A stretch of 6,987 bases of DNA from Bacillota bacterium (GCA_017398165.1 JAFQHB010000171.1:1-6987); one strand, 5' to 3'. Numbered from the stretch's first letter, positions 1 through 5,047 are shown. Notes: generated from the letters alone by a model not told the origin. Made by a program: numbers and translations.

Positions 1-13
1 CCCGCTTCGCCAT
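1..13 (-). CDS. 5' end of an unidentified gene running off the left edge
   Basis: Only the first four codons lie in the window (Met-Ala-Lys-Arg, ATG at 13-11). The start is supported by a purine-rich ribosome binding site, AGGGGG, about 8 nt upstream, and by an extended -10 promoter about 42 nt upstream. An in-frame ATG at 43-41 would add ten residues but has no ribosome binding site and would lie almost at the predicted transcription start. The gene is separated from the preceding small gene by a terminator, so it begins a new transcription unit. Nothing can be said about its product. Confidence 0.45.
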
Positions 14-54
14 ATCATCATCCCCCTGCCATACAATGCTCATCAACTATCTTA

Positions 55-63
55 ATTATATCA
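55..63 (-). promoter_or_regulatory. Extended -10 promoter for the left-edge gene
   Basis: On the minus strand the sequence reads TGATATAAT. This is a perfect TATAAT preceded by a TGn extended -10 element. No good -35 is seen 17 bp upstream (TGGTTT), which extended -10 promoters tolerate. The predicted start near position 48 gives a leader of about 35 nt containing the AGGGGG ribosome binding site. It lies just downstream of the terminator of the preceding gene. Confidence 0.5.
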
Positions 64-116
64 CAAACAGACGATACAAACCATAGCCGCAGCAAATAGC
101 CGGGAAGAATAGCGGT

Positions 117-142
117 AATAAAAGACCGGGGGCTGCCCGGCC
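117..142 (-). terminator. Intrinsic terminator of the small membrane-anchored protein gene
   Basis: On the minus strand GGCCGGG and CCCGGTC form a 7-bp stem (one G-U pair) around a 5-nt loop, followed by TTTTATT. It lies 8 bp beyond the stop codon at 152-150 and separates that gene from the left-edge gene. Confidence 0.7.
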
Positions 143-149
143 TATGCCA

Positions 150-554
150 TCAATACATCTCTATCTGCCGCTCCGGCCCGAATAAGACCTCGCGCAGCGC
201 ATCCAGCAGACCGGTGCCTTCCTCCTCCACAGCCGCAGTCTCCGGCCCGGCGCCCTCGGTATTATCGGTAGCCCCGGCGGTATCCGCCCCGGCCGCACTT
301 ACCTCACCATCTGCACTATCTGCTCCATCTGCACTTTCCGAATTACCTGCATTTCCCGAATTACCTGCATTTTCTGCACTTTCTGTGCTGTCTGCCGCAG
401 CTGCCCCGGCATCCGCAAAAGAGCTCATCGCCTCGGCCTCCGTCAGGCTGGAGTATATAGCAGGCACCACCGCTGCCAGCAGCAGCACCATCCCACCGGC
501 CTGCAGCGCCCGCTTCAGCTTGCGGCGCGGCGCTGTCATCGTGAACATTATCAT
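150..554 (-). CDS. Small membrane-anchored or secreted low-complexity acidic protein, function unknown
   Basis: The 134-residue product is not recognised. A basic N-terminus (PRRKLKR, residues 9-15) precedes one hydrophobic segment at about residues 19-37. This is either a signal anchor or a signal peptide with a possible cleavage site after AEA (residue 42). Residues ~43-113 are low complexity, rich in Ala, Gly, Ser, Asp, Glu and Asn, and look like a disordered acidic linker outside the membrane. The last ~20 residues (LLDALREVLFGPERQIEMY) could form a short amphipathic helix. The start is chosen for GGAGG placed 8 nt before the ATG; further Met codons at 3 and 6 lack this support. It lies downstream of spo0A on the same strand with no clear terminator between, so read-through from spo0A is possible. 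A sporulation role would be pure inference from position. The linker contains an 18-bp tandem duplication. Confidence 0.7.
   Translation of the reverse strand: MIMFTMTAPRRKLKRALQAGGMVLLLAAVVPAIYSSLTEAEAMSSFADAGAAAADSTESAENAGNSGNAGNSESADGADSADGEVSAAGADTAGATDNTEGAGPETAAVEEEGTGLLDALREVLFGPERQIEMY
338..372. repeat. 18-bp tandem duplication in the low-complexity linker
   Basis: Two copies of CCGAATTACCTGCATTT lie in tandem with an 18-bp period (338-354 and 356-372). They encode a repeated six-residue unit (NAGNSG/E) in the linker of the small membrane-anchored protein. The unit is a whole number of codons, so gain or loss would change linker length without a frameshift. Confidence 0.85.
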
Positions 555-829
555 AGATATCCCCTCCCTGCCAAATCATATGCCGGGGCGGATATCAAAA
601 TACCAGCCGTTTTCTTCAGTATGCCTGCCGCTGCTCCCTCCAATACCATCTCCACCCGGCAACCCATCAATACAAGCCCGGCAGGTGGCACACAGAGCCC
701 CCATAAGAAGAGAATTACCTGCCTGCCTGGTGCCCGATAGAATATGCCGGTATGCCTTTCCGGGTGGTGGAGCAGCGGGATGTGCCGACAGCAGCGAGCA
801 TAGCATAAATGCAGCAAACTAACGGGCTG
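555..829. other. Spacer between spo0A and the downstream gene with two ambiguous mini-ORFs
   Basis: There is no clear terminator after the spo0A stop. Two overlapping minus-strand frames stay open. One spans 806-576 (76 aa, ATG start; an internal ATG at 704 would give 42 aa). It carries the motif CATCRAC (CxxCxxC) and ends ENGWYFDIRPGI, 21 nt before the next start. The other spans 817-551 (88 aa, TTG start) and its TGA overlaps the next gene's ATG as ATGA. Neither has a convincing ribosome binding site or a recognisable domain, and codon use does not decide between them. I therefore do not call a gene. Confidence 0.4.
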
Positions 830-1609
830 TTAAATCACTTTCTCGCCAATACGCAGCCGATCGGCCACCATCGCGATGAATTCGCTGTTGGTCGGCTTGC
901 CGCGTTCCATACTGATGGTATAGCCAAAGAATTTCGTCATCAGATCGACATTACCCCTGTCCCACGCCAATTCAATAGCATGGCGGATAGCACGCTCCAC
1001 CCGGCTGGCAGTGGTGTTATACTTCTCGGCTATCAGCGGATACAGCTCCTTGGTCACCGCACCGAGCAGATTCATTTCCTCCACCACCAGGATTATGGCA
1101 TCCCGCAGATACTGATAGCCTTTCACGTGTGCCGGCACCCCCATCTGCTGGATCACACGCGTCACCTCAATATCCAGATTACGCACCAGCGGCGCAAAAC
1201 CGGTATTCTGCCGCGGTGTCGTGCTGCAAAGAGTCCGCAGCCGGTCAGCCAGCACGTTGAAATCGATCGGCTTCATCATATAATACTGCGCGCCAAGCTC
1301 GATAGCCTTGTGCATCATATCCTCCTGCCCCAGGCCGCTCAGCACCATCACTCTGGGGCGCTCACTTTCCGGCTTGTGGTTTAATGCCTCCAATACACCC
1401 AGGCCGTCGACCTTGGGCATCACCGCATCCAGCAGGATAGCATCCGGCCGCTGCTCCTCCAGCATCTCCAGCAGCATTTCGCCGTTATACGCCATCCCCA
1501 ATATCTCAAAATCACCGTGCTGCTCCAAAAACTCCTTTACCTGCCCGCAATATACCCTGTTGTCATCCGCCAGCATCACGCGGATTTTTCTTTTCAGATT
1601 TTCACCCAT
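830..1609 (-). CDS. spo0A: Spo0A, master response regulator of sporulation
   Basis: The 259-residue product is close to the B. subtilis length of 267. Spo0A is the phosphorylated transcription factor that commits the cell to sporulation by binding 0A boxes (TTGTCGAA). The N-terminal receiver domain (about residues 8-125) shows the acidic pair D15-D16, the phospho-acceptor D61 in LLDAVMP, S91 at the Thr/Ser switch position and K113 in MMKPID. The C-terminal effector domain (about 145-255) holds the family signature around TASRVERAIRHAIE (200-213, recognition helix) and KPTNSEFIAMVADRLR (238-253). All key residues are present, so it looks functional. The start is the ATG at 1609-1607, with AAGGA 8 nt upstream; the frame stays open to an ATG at 1708 but that extension lacks conservation-like features. 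It is preceded by a long leader and an apparently autoregulated promoter region. spoIVB, its usual upstream neighbour, is absent; guaB and a lipoprotein gene lie there instead. Confidence 0.97.
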   Translation of the reverse strand: MGENLKRKIRVMLADDNRVYCGQVKEFLEQHGDFEILGMAYNGEMLLEMLEEQRPDAILLDAVMPKVDGLGVLEALNHKPESERPRVMVLSGLGQEDMMHKAIELGAQYYMMKPIDFNVLADRLRTLCSTTPRQNTGFAPLVRNLDIEVTRVIQQMGVPAHVKGYQYLRDAIILVVEEMNLLGAVTKELYPLIAEKYNTTASRVERAIRHAIELAWDRGNVDLMTKFFGYTISMERGKPTNSEFIAMVADRLRIGEKVI

Positions 1610-1660
1610 GTCCTCGTTCCTTCTTTCGTTATTCTCTAATGCCTGCTGCCGCGATACTGC

Positions 1661-1702
1661 GCCGGGCGTCTGCTGCTTATCCCGCCGCAGCCGATGCCCG
1701 AC
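1661..1702 (-). other. Predicted hairpin in the spo0A leader RNA
   Basis: On the minus strand GTCGGGC (1702-1696) pairs with GCCCGGC (1667-1661), and inside it GCTGC (1691-1687) pairs with GCAGC (1676-1672). The resulting stem-loop ends about 50 nt before the spo0A start codon. There is no following T-run, so it is not a terminator. It may be incidental in GC-rich sequence or may shape mRNA stability or translation. Confidence 0.35.
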
Positions 1703-1798
1703 ACGCATCCCTTAGCCCAAGATCATACCTCTCAATGCCCACTTTTCAATTCAATACCCACAATTTGCTGCTCACATTTAACGGCCGGGATACCTGCT

Positions 1799-1812
1799 GC
1801 TTTGGCCAAAGC
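1799..1812. repeat. 14-bp perfect palindrome in the spo0A leader
   Basis: GCTTTGGCCAAAGC is a perfect palindrome with no spacer. It lies about 190 bp upstream of the spo0A start and downstream of both predicted promoters. A site this symmetrical could bind a dimeric regulator, but no family is recognised. Confidence 0.5.
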
Positions 1813-1912
1813 GTTTCTTCCTGCGAATTTGTTTGATTTTTCAACTTGCCGTATTATTTGCGAGCATAACATAGTATTAAAATATAATTTAGAAGATAAA
1901 TCTTGTAATAAT

Positions 1913-1941
1913 CTTTTCGACGGTCACCAAACCTTTCCTCT
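1913..1941 (-). promoter_or_regulatory. Sigma-H-like promoter of spo0A
   Basis: The minus strand shows AGAGGAAAG (1941-1933), an 8/9 match to the sigma-H -35 consensus RnAGGAwWW. After 11 bp comes GTCGAAAAG (1921-1913), a near match to the -10 consensus RnnGAATww with the T replaced by A. Spacing fits sigma-H. The -10 overlaps CGTCGAA (1922-1916), a one-mismatch Spo0A box. B. subtilis spo0A has a sigma-H promoter in a comparable place, downstream of a sigma-A promoter. The call rests on consensus matching only. Confidence 0.45.
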
Positions 1942-1959
1942 CGCCCCAACACTGATTTC

Positions 1960-1996
1960 TATGACATATATTGACATCATTCGACAATCCTCGACA
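1960..1996 (-). promoter_or_regulatory. Array of four tandem Spo0A (0A) box-like half-sites
   Basis: Reading the minus strand from 1996, TGTC recurs at 1996, 1986, 1976 and 1966, exactly every 10 bp. The heptamers are TGTCGAG, TGTCGAA, TGTCAAT and TGTCATA. The second, with its preceding T, is a perfect 0A box, TTGTCGAA (1987-1980). The first has one mismatch to TGTCGAA, and the last two are weaker. A 7-bp site plus 3-bp gap is the spacing known for head-to-tail Spo0A pairs. The array starts just downstream of the predicted sigma-A start point and lies upstream of the sigma-H-like promoter. This position suits repression of the first and activation of, or neutrality towards, the second. Confidence 0.75.
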
Positions 1997-2008
1997 CCAA
2001 TTACGATC

Positions 2009-2038
2009 ATTATAACCCCTCTCTGCCTATTTTGACAG
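2009..2038 (-). promoter_or_regulatory. Sigma-A-type promoter of spo0A
   Basis: The minus strand has CTGTCA (2038-2033, 4/6 match to TTGACA), an 18-bp spacer, and a perfect TATAAT (2014-2009). Transcription would start near 2002, giving a leader of nearly 400 nt. The -35 overlaps TGTCAAA (2037-2031), one mismatch from a 0A box core, and the tandem 0A array begins at about +7. This looks like the vegetative promoter of spo0A. Confidence 0.6.
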
Positions 2039-2059
2039 CATCCTACCCGGTTCGCCGCT

Positions 2060-2079
2060 AAATTTTTGCTAAAAAATTT
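2060..2079. repeat. A/T-only inverted repeat upstream of the spo0A promoter
   Basis: AAATTTTT and AAAAATTT form a perfect 8-bp inverted repeat around GCTA. It lies between the terminator of the lipoprotein gene and the spo0A -35, at roughly -58 to -77 from the predicted start. A-tracts here could bend DNA or weakly act as an UP-like element. No specific binding protein is suggested. Confidence 0.5.
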
Positions 2080-2099
2080 TCTCCCCACCGCATAGACAC

Positions 2100-2139
2100 A
2101 AAAAAACCGCAGCCCCGCCCATACAGGCAGAACTGCGGT
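2100..2139 (-). terminator. Intrinsic terminator of the guaB-lipoprotein unit
   Basis: On the minus strand ACCGCAG (2139-2133) pairs with CTGCGGT (2112-2106), followed by an unbroken T-run. The 20-nt loop holds a smaller GCC/GGC stem. It lies about 32 nt beyond the lipoprotein stop codon and insulates spo0A from guaB transcription. Confidence 0.85.
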
Positions 2140-2171
2140 CAAAAATTCGGTTTTTAATACGGTCGGCAGTT

Positions 2172-2933
2172 TTAATTTACAGCAGCACCCTGATCCTCGC
2201 CTTTATCATCCAGGAAAGTCACAGTGACAGCACCGACATAAAGGCTGCCGGCGAATTTCCCGGTATTATAGTAATCACTGAGCGAGAAATTTTCCTGCCC
2301 GTCCTCCGTCCTGCGGCAGGATATGATACAGAGCGGTATCGGCTGACCCAACACCATCTCTGCCGGCTGGCTCAGGTTTTTGATCATAGTACTATAGCTG
2401 CAATCAATAGTCTCGTCCAGCAAACTGTCAATATTATAGGTCCCCTTACTACTGCTGCTGGTACCATAGGAATGTTCTTCCAAAGATACACTCATATCGT
2501 GCAGGTCGTCGCTCCAGCGGGCTGAAAGCACCCCACGCCCGGCCTCATTAACATTATAGATGTTATCCAGCCTGCTGGACACAGCGCCATCAGGACGCCA
2601 CTTGCCGTTTTCATCCAAAGACCAGACCGATAACTTCAGGGTATCGGCTTGCTCCGGCGCATAAAACTCCGCCAGCATAAATTCGTGCTGATGCGCCCCG
2701 GGCACCACGTCTAACAACTGCATATCGCGCTCAGTCAGCTCCAGCGGTGCCACACCGTATTCCGTCAGCGTAGTCAAAGACATTTCATCCCCGGCGTTAT
2801 CCGCCGCCTGTCCGTCGGCTGCTGCATCATCAGCGCCGCAGCCAGCCAACGCCAGCATCAACAGCAGCATCCAGGACATACGTACCAGCTTGTCCGGCCA
2901 TCCGGCCGGTTTATTCTGCAATTTTCGCAACAT
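2172..2933 (-). CDS. Predicted lipoprotein of unknown function
   Basis: The 253-residue product is not recognised. It has a basic N-terminus, a hydrophobic segment MSWMLLLMLALAGC and a lipobox (LAGC) with the lipidated cysteine at residue 32, so it should be anchored on the outer face of the cytoplasmic membrane. An acidic, Ala/Asp-rich linker (about 33-50) follows. The rest looks like a mixed or beta-rich folded domain with three further cysteines, one in a DCSYS context and two in LCIISC, which might form a disulfide. No catalytic signature is visible. The start ATG at 2933-2931 has GGGGAG about 11 nt upstream; the inner Met19 has no ribosome binding site. The gene starts 44 bp after the guaB stop with no terminator between, and ends at a strong terminator, so it is probably cotranscribed with guaB. 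Any link to purine metabolism is only positional. Confidence 0.85.
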   Translation of the reverse strand: MLRKLQNKPAGWPDKLVRMSWMLLLMLALAGCGADDAAADGQAADNAGDEMSLTTLTEYGVAPLELTERDMQLLDVVPGAHQHEFMLAEFYAPEQADTLKLSVWSLDENGKWRPDGAVSSRLDNIYNVNEAGRGVLSARWSDDLHDMSVSLEEHSYGTSSSSKGTYNIDSLLDETIDCSYSTMIKNLSQPAEMVLGQPIPLCIISCRRTEDGQENFSLSDYYNTGKFAGSLYVGAVTVTFLDDKGEDQGAAVN

Positions 2934-2977
2934 ACATTATCACTCTCCCCGTGCAGCGGCCTCATACCGCACACGCA

Positions 2978-4435
2978 TTACAGGTGGTAGTTCGGTGCTT
3001 CCTTGGTGATCTGCACATCATGCGGATGGCTCTCGATCAGGCCTGCCGCAGTGATCTTCACGAACTCTGCCTTCTCCTGCAGAGTCTGGATATCAGGTGC
3101 GCCGCAATAACCAAGGCCGGCACGCACACCGCCCAGCATCTGGAATACAGTATCAGCCATAGGCCCTTTGTAGGGTACGCGACCCTCGATGCCCTCAGGC
3201 ACCAGCTTGGCATTGGCAGCATTATCCTGGAAGTAACGATCTTTCGAGCCCTGCTTCATAGCAGCCAGAGAGCCCATACCACGGTATACCTTGAAGCTGC
3301 GGCCCTGATACAGCTCGACTTCACCCGGGCTTTCCTCAGTACCGGCCAGCAGGCTGCCCATCATTACACAGCTTGCACCGGCAGCCAGAGCCTTCACAAT
3401 ATCGCCGGAGTACTTGATACCGCCGTCACCTATGATCGGCACGTCATATTTCGCAGCTACCTCGGCAGCATCCATAATAGCGGTGATCTGGGGCATACCG
3501 ATACCGGCAATTACGCGGGTAGTGCAGATAGAGCCGGGTCCGATGCCGACCTTCACAGCGTCAACACCGACTTCGATCAGTGCCTTGGCAGCAGCGCCGG
3601 TAGCGATGTTGCCGGCTACGATATCGACCTCCGGGAAGGCGTCGCGGATTCTGGCGACCTGCTGGATAACACCCAGAGAATGGCCGTGTGCGGTATCAAT
3701 TACCAGTGCGTCAACACCGGCGTCGATCAGTGCTCTGGCACGCTCAAAAGTACCTGCGCCCACGCCGATAGCAGCCGCAACACGCAGACGGCCGTTAGCG
3801 TCCTTGCAGGAATTGGGATATTTCACCATCTTCTGGATATCTTTGATGGTTACCAGACCTTTGAGCTTGTAATCCTTGTCCACGATAGGCAGCTTCTCGA
3901 TACGATGCTGCTTCAGGATATCTCTGGCCTCGTCGATGGAGGTACCCTCCGGCGCAGTGATCAGATTCTCGGTAGTCATCACGTACTTGATCTGCTTGTT
4001 GACGTCTTCTTCAAAACGCAGGTCGCGGTTGGTCAGGATACCTACCAGTGTACCGTCCACAGTGATCGGCACGCCGGAGATACGATAGCGGGACATCAAC
4101 TGCAGCGCCTCGGCGATAGTATTCTCGGGCGAGAGGAAAACGGGATCGATAATAATACCGTGCTCCGAACGCTTTACACGATCGACCTCAGCAGCCTGAG
4201 CCTCGATAGACATATTCTTATGTATTACGCCGATGCCGCCCTCACGAGCGACTGCGATCGCCATACGATACTCGGTAACGGTATCCATACCGGCACTGAC
4301 GATCGGGATATTCAAACGGATATTACGCGAAAAGCGCGTGGTGACATCGACCTCATTCGGCAGGACATTGGATTCTGCCGGGATCAACAATACGTCGTCG
4401 AAGGTCAATCCTTCTTTAATTACTTTTGCACACAA
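2978..4435 (-). CDS. guaB: Inosine-5'-monophosphate dehydrogenase
   Basis: GuaB oxidises IMP to XMP with NAD+, the committed step of GMP synthesis in the cytosol. The protein is 485 residues, typical for bacteria. The N-terminus has the family motif KEGLTFDDVLL. The regulatory CBS pair occupies about residues 95-205. The catalytic loop GPGSICTTR carries the nucleophile Cys304. IMP/phosphate-binding motifs include GDGGI and the MGS segment after it, and the mobile flap has the catalytic pair R400-Y401 in KDRYFQ. The C-terminus contains GGVRAGLGYCG. No key residue is missing. The start is taken as TTG at 4435-4433, because GGAGG lies 9 nt upstream; the open frame reaches an ATG at 4474 that would add 13 atypical residues containing the ribosome binding site. 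It has its own promoter with flanking inverted repeats, and a lipoprotein gene follows in the same unit. Confidence 0.97.
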   Translation of the reverse strand: MCAKVIKEGLTFDDVLLIPAESNVLPNEVDVTTRFSRNIRLNIPIVSAGMDTVTEYRMAIAVAREGGIGVIHKNMSIEAQAAEVDRVKRSEHGIIIDPVFLSPENTIAEALQLMSRYRISGVPITVDGTLVGILTNRDLRFEEDVNKQIKYVMTTENLITAPEGTSIDEARDILKQHRIEKLPIVDKDYKLKGLVTIKDIQKMVKYPNSCKDANGRLRVAAAIGVGAGTFERARALIDAGVDALVIDTAHGHSLGVIQQVARIRDAFPEVDIVAGNIATGAAAKALIEVGVDAVKVGIGPGSICTTRVIAGIGMPQITAIMDAAEVAAKYDVPIIGDGGIKYSGDIVKALAAGASCVMMGSLLAGTEESPGEVELYQGRSFKVYRGMGSLAAMKQGSKDRYFQDNAANAKLVPEGIEGRVPYKGPMADTVFQMLGGVRAGLGYCGAPDIQTLQEKAEFVKITAAGLIESHPHDVQITKEAPNYHL

Positions 4436-4472
4436 AAGCAATACACCTCCCCAGTAATAATAAGCGATATGC

Positions 4473-4513
4473 ACAATATTCAGTGATATTGTATTTTATC
4501 TATTTTACAATAT
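4473..4513. repeat. Three ATATTG/CAATAT half-sites across the guaB -10 and early leader
   Basis: On the plus strand CAATAT occurs at 4474-4479, ATATTG at 4486-4491 and CAATAT at 4508-4513. The first pair makes a 7-bp inverted repeat ACAATAT/ATATTGT with a 6-nt gap. The second makes an 8-bp one, ATATTGTA/TACAATAT, with a 12-bp gap. Together they cover the -10 through the start of the guaB leader. They could be a repressor operator, or in RNA a small hairpin (ACAATAT with ATATTGT) about 10 nt before the ribosome binding site. No regulator is identified. Confidence 0.6.
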
Positions 4514-4530
4514 TCGAGGCAAATTGTCCA
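4502..4530 (-). promoter_or_regulatory. Sigma-A promoter of guaB
   Basis: The minus strand reads TGGACA (4530-4525, 5/6), an optimal 17-bp spacer, then TAAAAT (4507-4502, 5/6). The start would be near 4495, giving a leader of about 60 nt to the TTG start. This is too short for a purine riboswitch followed by an expression platform, and none is seen. Confidence 0.75.
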
Positions 4531-4546
4531 GTGTGTAACCGATATT

Positions 4547-4570
4547 TTTTACAGAAACCTGTCTGTAAAA
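4547..4570. repeat. 8-bp inverted repeat upstream of the guaB promoter
   Basis: TTTTACAG and CTGTAAAA are perfect inverted arms around an 8-bp gap. The centre also holds a shorter ACAG/CTGT pair. Centred about 63 bp upstream of the predicted guaB start, it is placed like an activator or distal operator site. On RNA it would make a weak AU-rich stem, not a good terminator. Confidence 0.5.
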
Positions 4571-4673
4571 TTACCCGGCAGCCCAGCGCACACAGCATCC
4601 GCATAATCCTCAATGCAGGACGCTGCACCCGGCCTGTGTACGCGGGCTATAAACTAAGCGAGTGAATGCGCCA

Positions 4674-4741
4674 AGCGGCACAAAGCACCGGGCGTGCCGC
4701 TGAAAATATTCATACTTCAGGCCAATACTGCACAGCGGCAC
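4674..4741. repeat. Alternating 8-bp arms that can form two exclusive hairpins
   Basis: On the plus strand AGCGGCAC (4674-4681), GTGCCGCT (4694-4701) and AGCGGCAC (4734-4741) occur in order. The middle copy can pair with either neighbour: 8 bp with a 12-nt loop, or 9 bp with a 31-nt loop. The last copy touches the stop codon of the coiled-coil gene. No T-run follows on either strand. The rest of the ~210-bp stretch between this gene and the guaB promoter shows no gene. Confidence 0.65.
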
Positions 4742-5047
4742 TCAGCCCTCGCCGCGCCCTTTCAGCAATACGATCTCGCGGTTCTTGTCCCACAGAGAGT
4801 GCGCCAGCAGCTTGTTCTGGCGGCGCAGACGCTGGTTCTCCATCCGCAGATTGCCTGTCTCTATACGGCGCTCCTGATCGGCGCGCTCCAGCAGGCGCAG
4901 CAGAACCCGCCGGGATGCCTTCATCTGCTCTATCTTTTCTTCCAGCGCGGCCACCCGATGCCGCAGCAATATTTCACCCGGGTATACATCCTCCGCCGAC
5001 CGACAGCAGGGCAGCAGTTCCAATTCGTCCGTCTTATTACCCTTCAA
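4742..5047 (-). CDS. Small charged coiled-coil protein, function unknown
   Basis: The 101-residue soluble product has no signal peptide or membrane segment. From about residue 30 to 95 it is rich in Leu, Glu, Arg, Lys and Gln with heptad-like leucine spacing (HRVAALEEKIEQMK, LLRLLERAD, LRMENQRLRRQNKLLAHSL), so it should form a long coiled coil and probably dimerise. The N-terminal ~30 residues are acidic, with a CC pair. The start is TTG at 5047-5045, because GGAGG lies 9 nt upstream; a TTG at 5071 in the same frame has no ribosome binding site and its extension overlaps this one. It lies 142 bp after the PHP gene stop and is followed by paired inverted repeats. I do not recognise a function; a structural, adaptor or cell-division-associated role is possible but unsupported. 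Confidence 0.8.
   Translation of the reverse strand: MKGNKTDELELLPCCRSAEDVYPGEILLRHRVAALEEKIEQMKASRRVLLRLLERADQERRIETGNLRMENQRLRRQNKLLAHSLWDKNREIVLLKGRGEG

Noticed and set aside
14..43. Earlier in-frame ATG (43-41) for the left-edge gene
   Set aside because: It has no ribosome binding site and would be almost leaderless from the predicted start; the ATG at 13 has a clear AGGGGG.
338..372. Short direct repeats considered as a CRISPR or mobile-element trace
   Set aside because: There are only two contiguous copies without spacers, in frame inside a low-complexity coding region; no cas or transposase sequence is present.
214..822. 202-codon plus-strand frame opposite the small membrane-anchored gene
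   Set aside because: The Ser/Ala/Pro-rich translation mirrors the repeat-rich minus-strand gene, which has a good ribosome binding site, membrane segment and terminator.
1610..1708. 33-codon N-terminal extension of Spo0A from the ATG at 1708
   Set aside because: The inner ATG at 1609 has a good ribosome binding site and gives the standard Spo0A N-terminus just before the receiver domain.
2141..2155. AAAAA/TTTTT mini-dyad beside the terminator as a plus-strand terminator
   Set aside because: The stem is very weak and AT-only, and there is no plus-strand gene that would need it.
4436..4474. ATG start for guaB at 4474
   Set aside because: The extension would encode the GGAGG ribosome binding site itself and adds residues not typical of IMP dehydrogenase.
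2951..4486. A 511-codon open frame on the plus strand opposite guaB
   Set aside because: It is antisense to an unmistakable, complete IMP dehydrogenase, shows no domain and no ribosome binding site; it is a codon-bias shadow.
4475..4741. A purine riboswitch upstream of guaB
   Set aside because: The promoter lies only about 60 nt from the start codon, and no riboswitch core with terminator switch is visible.
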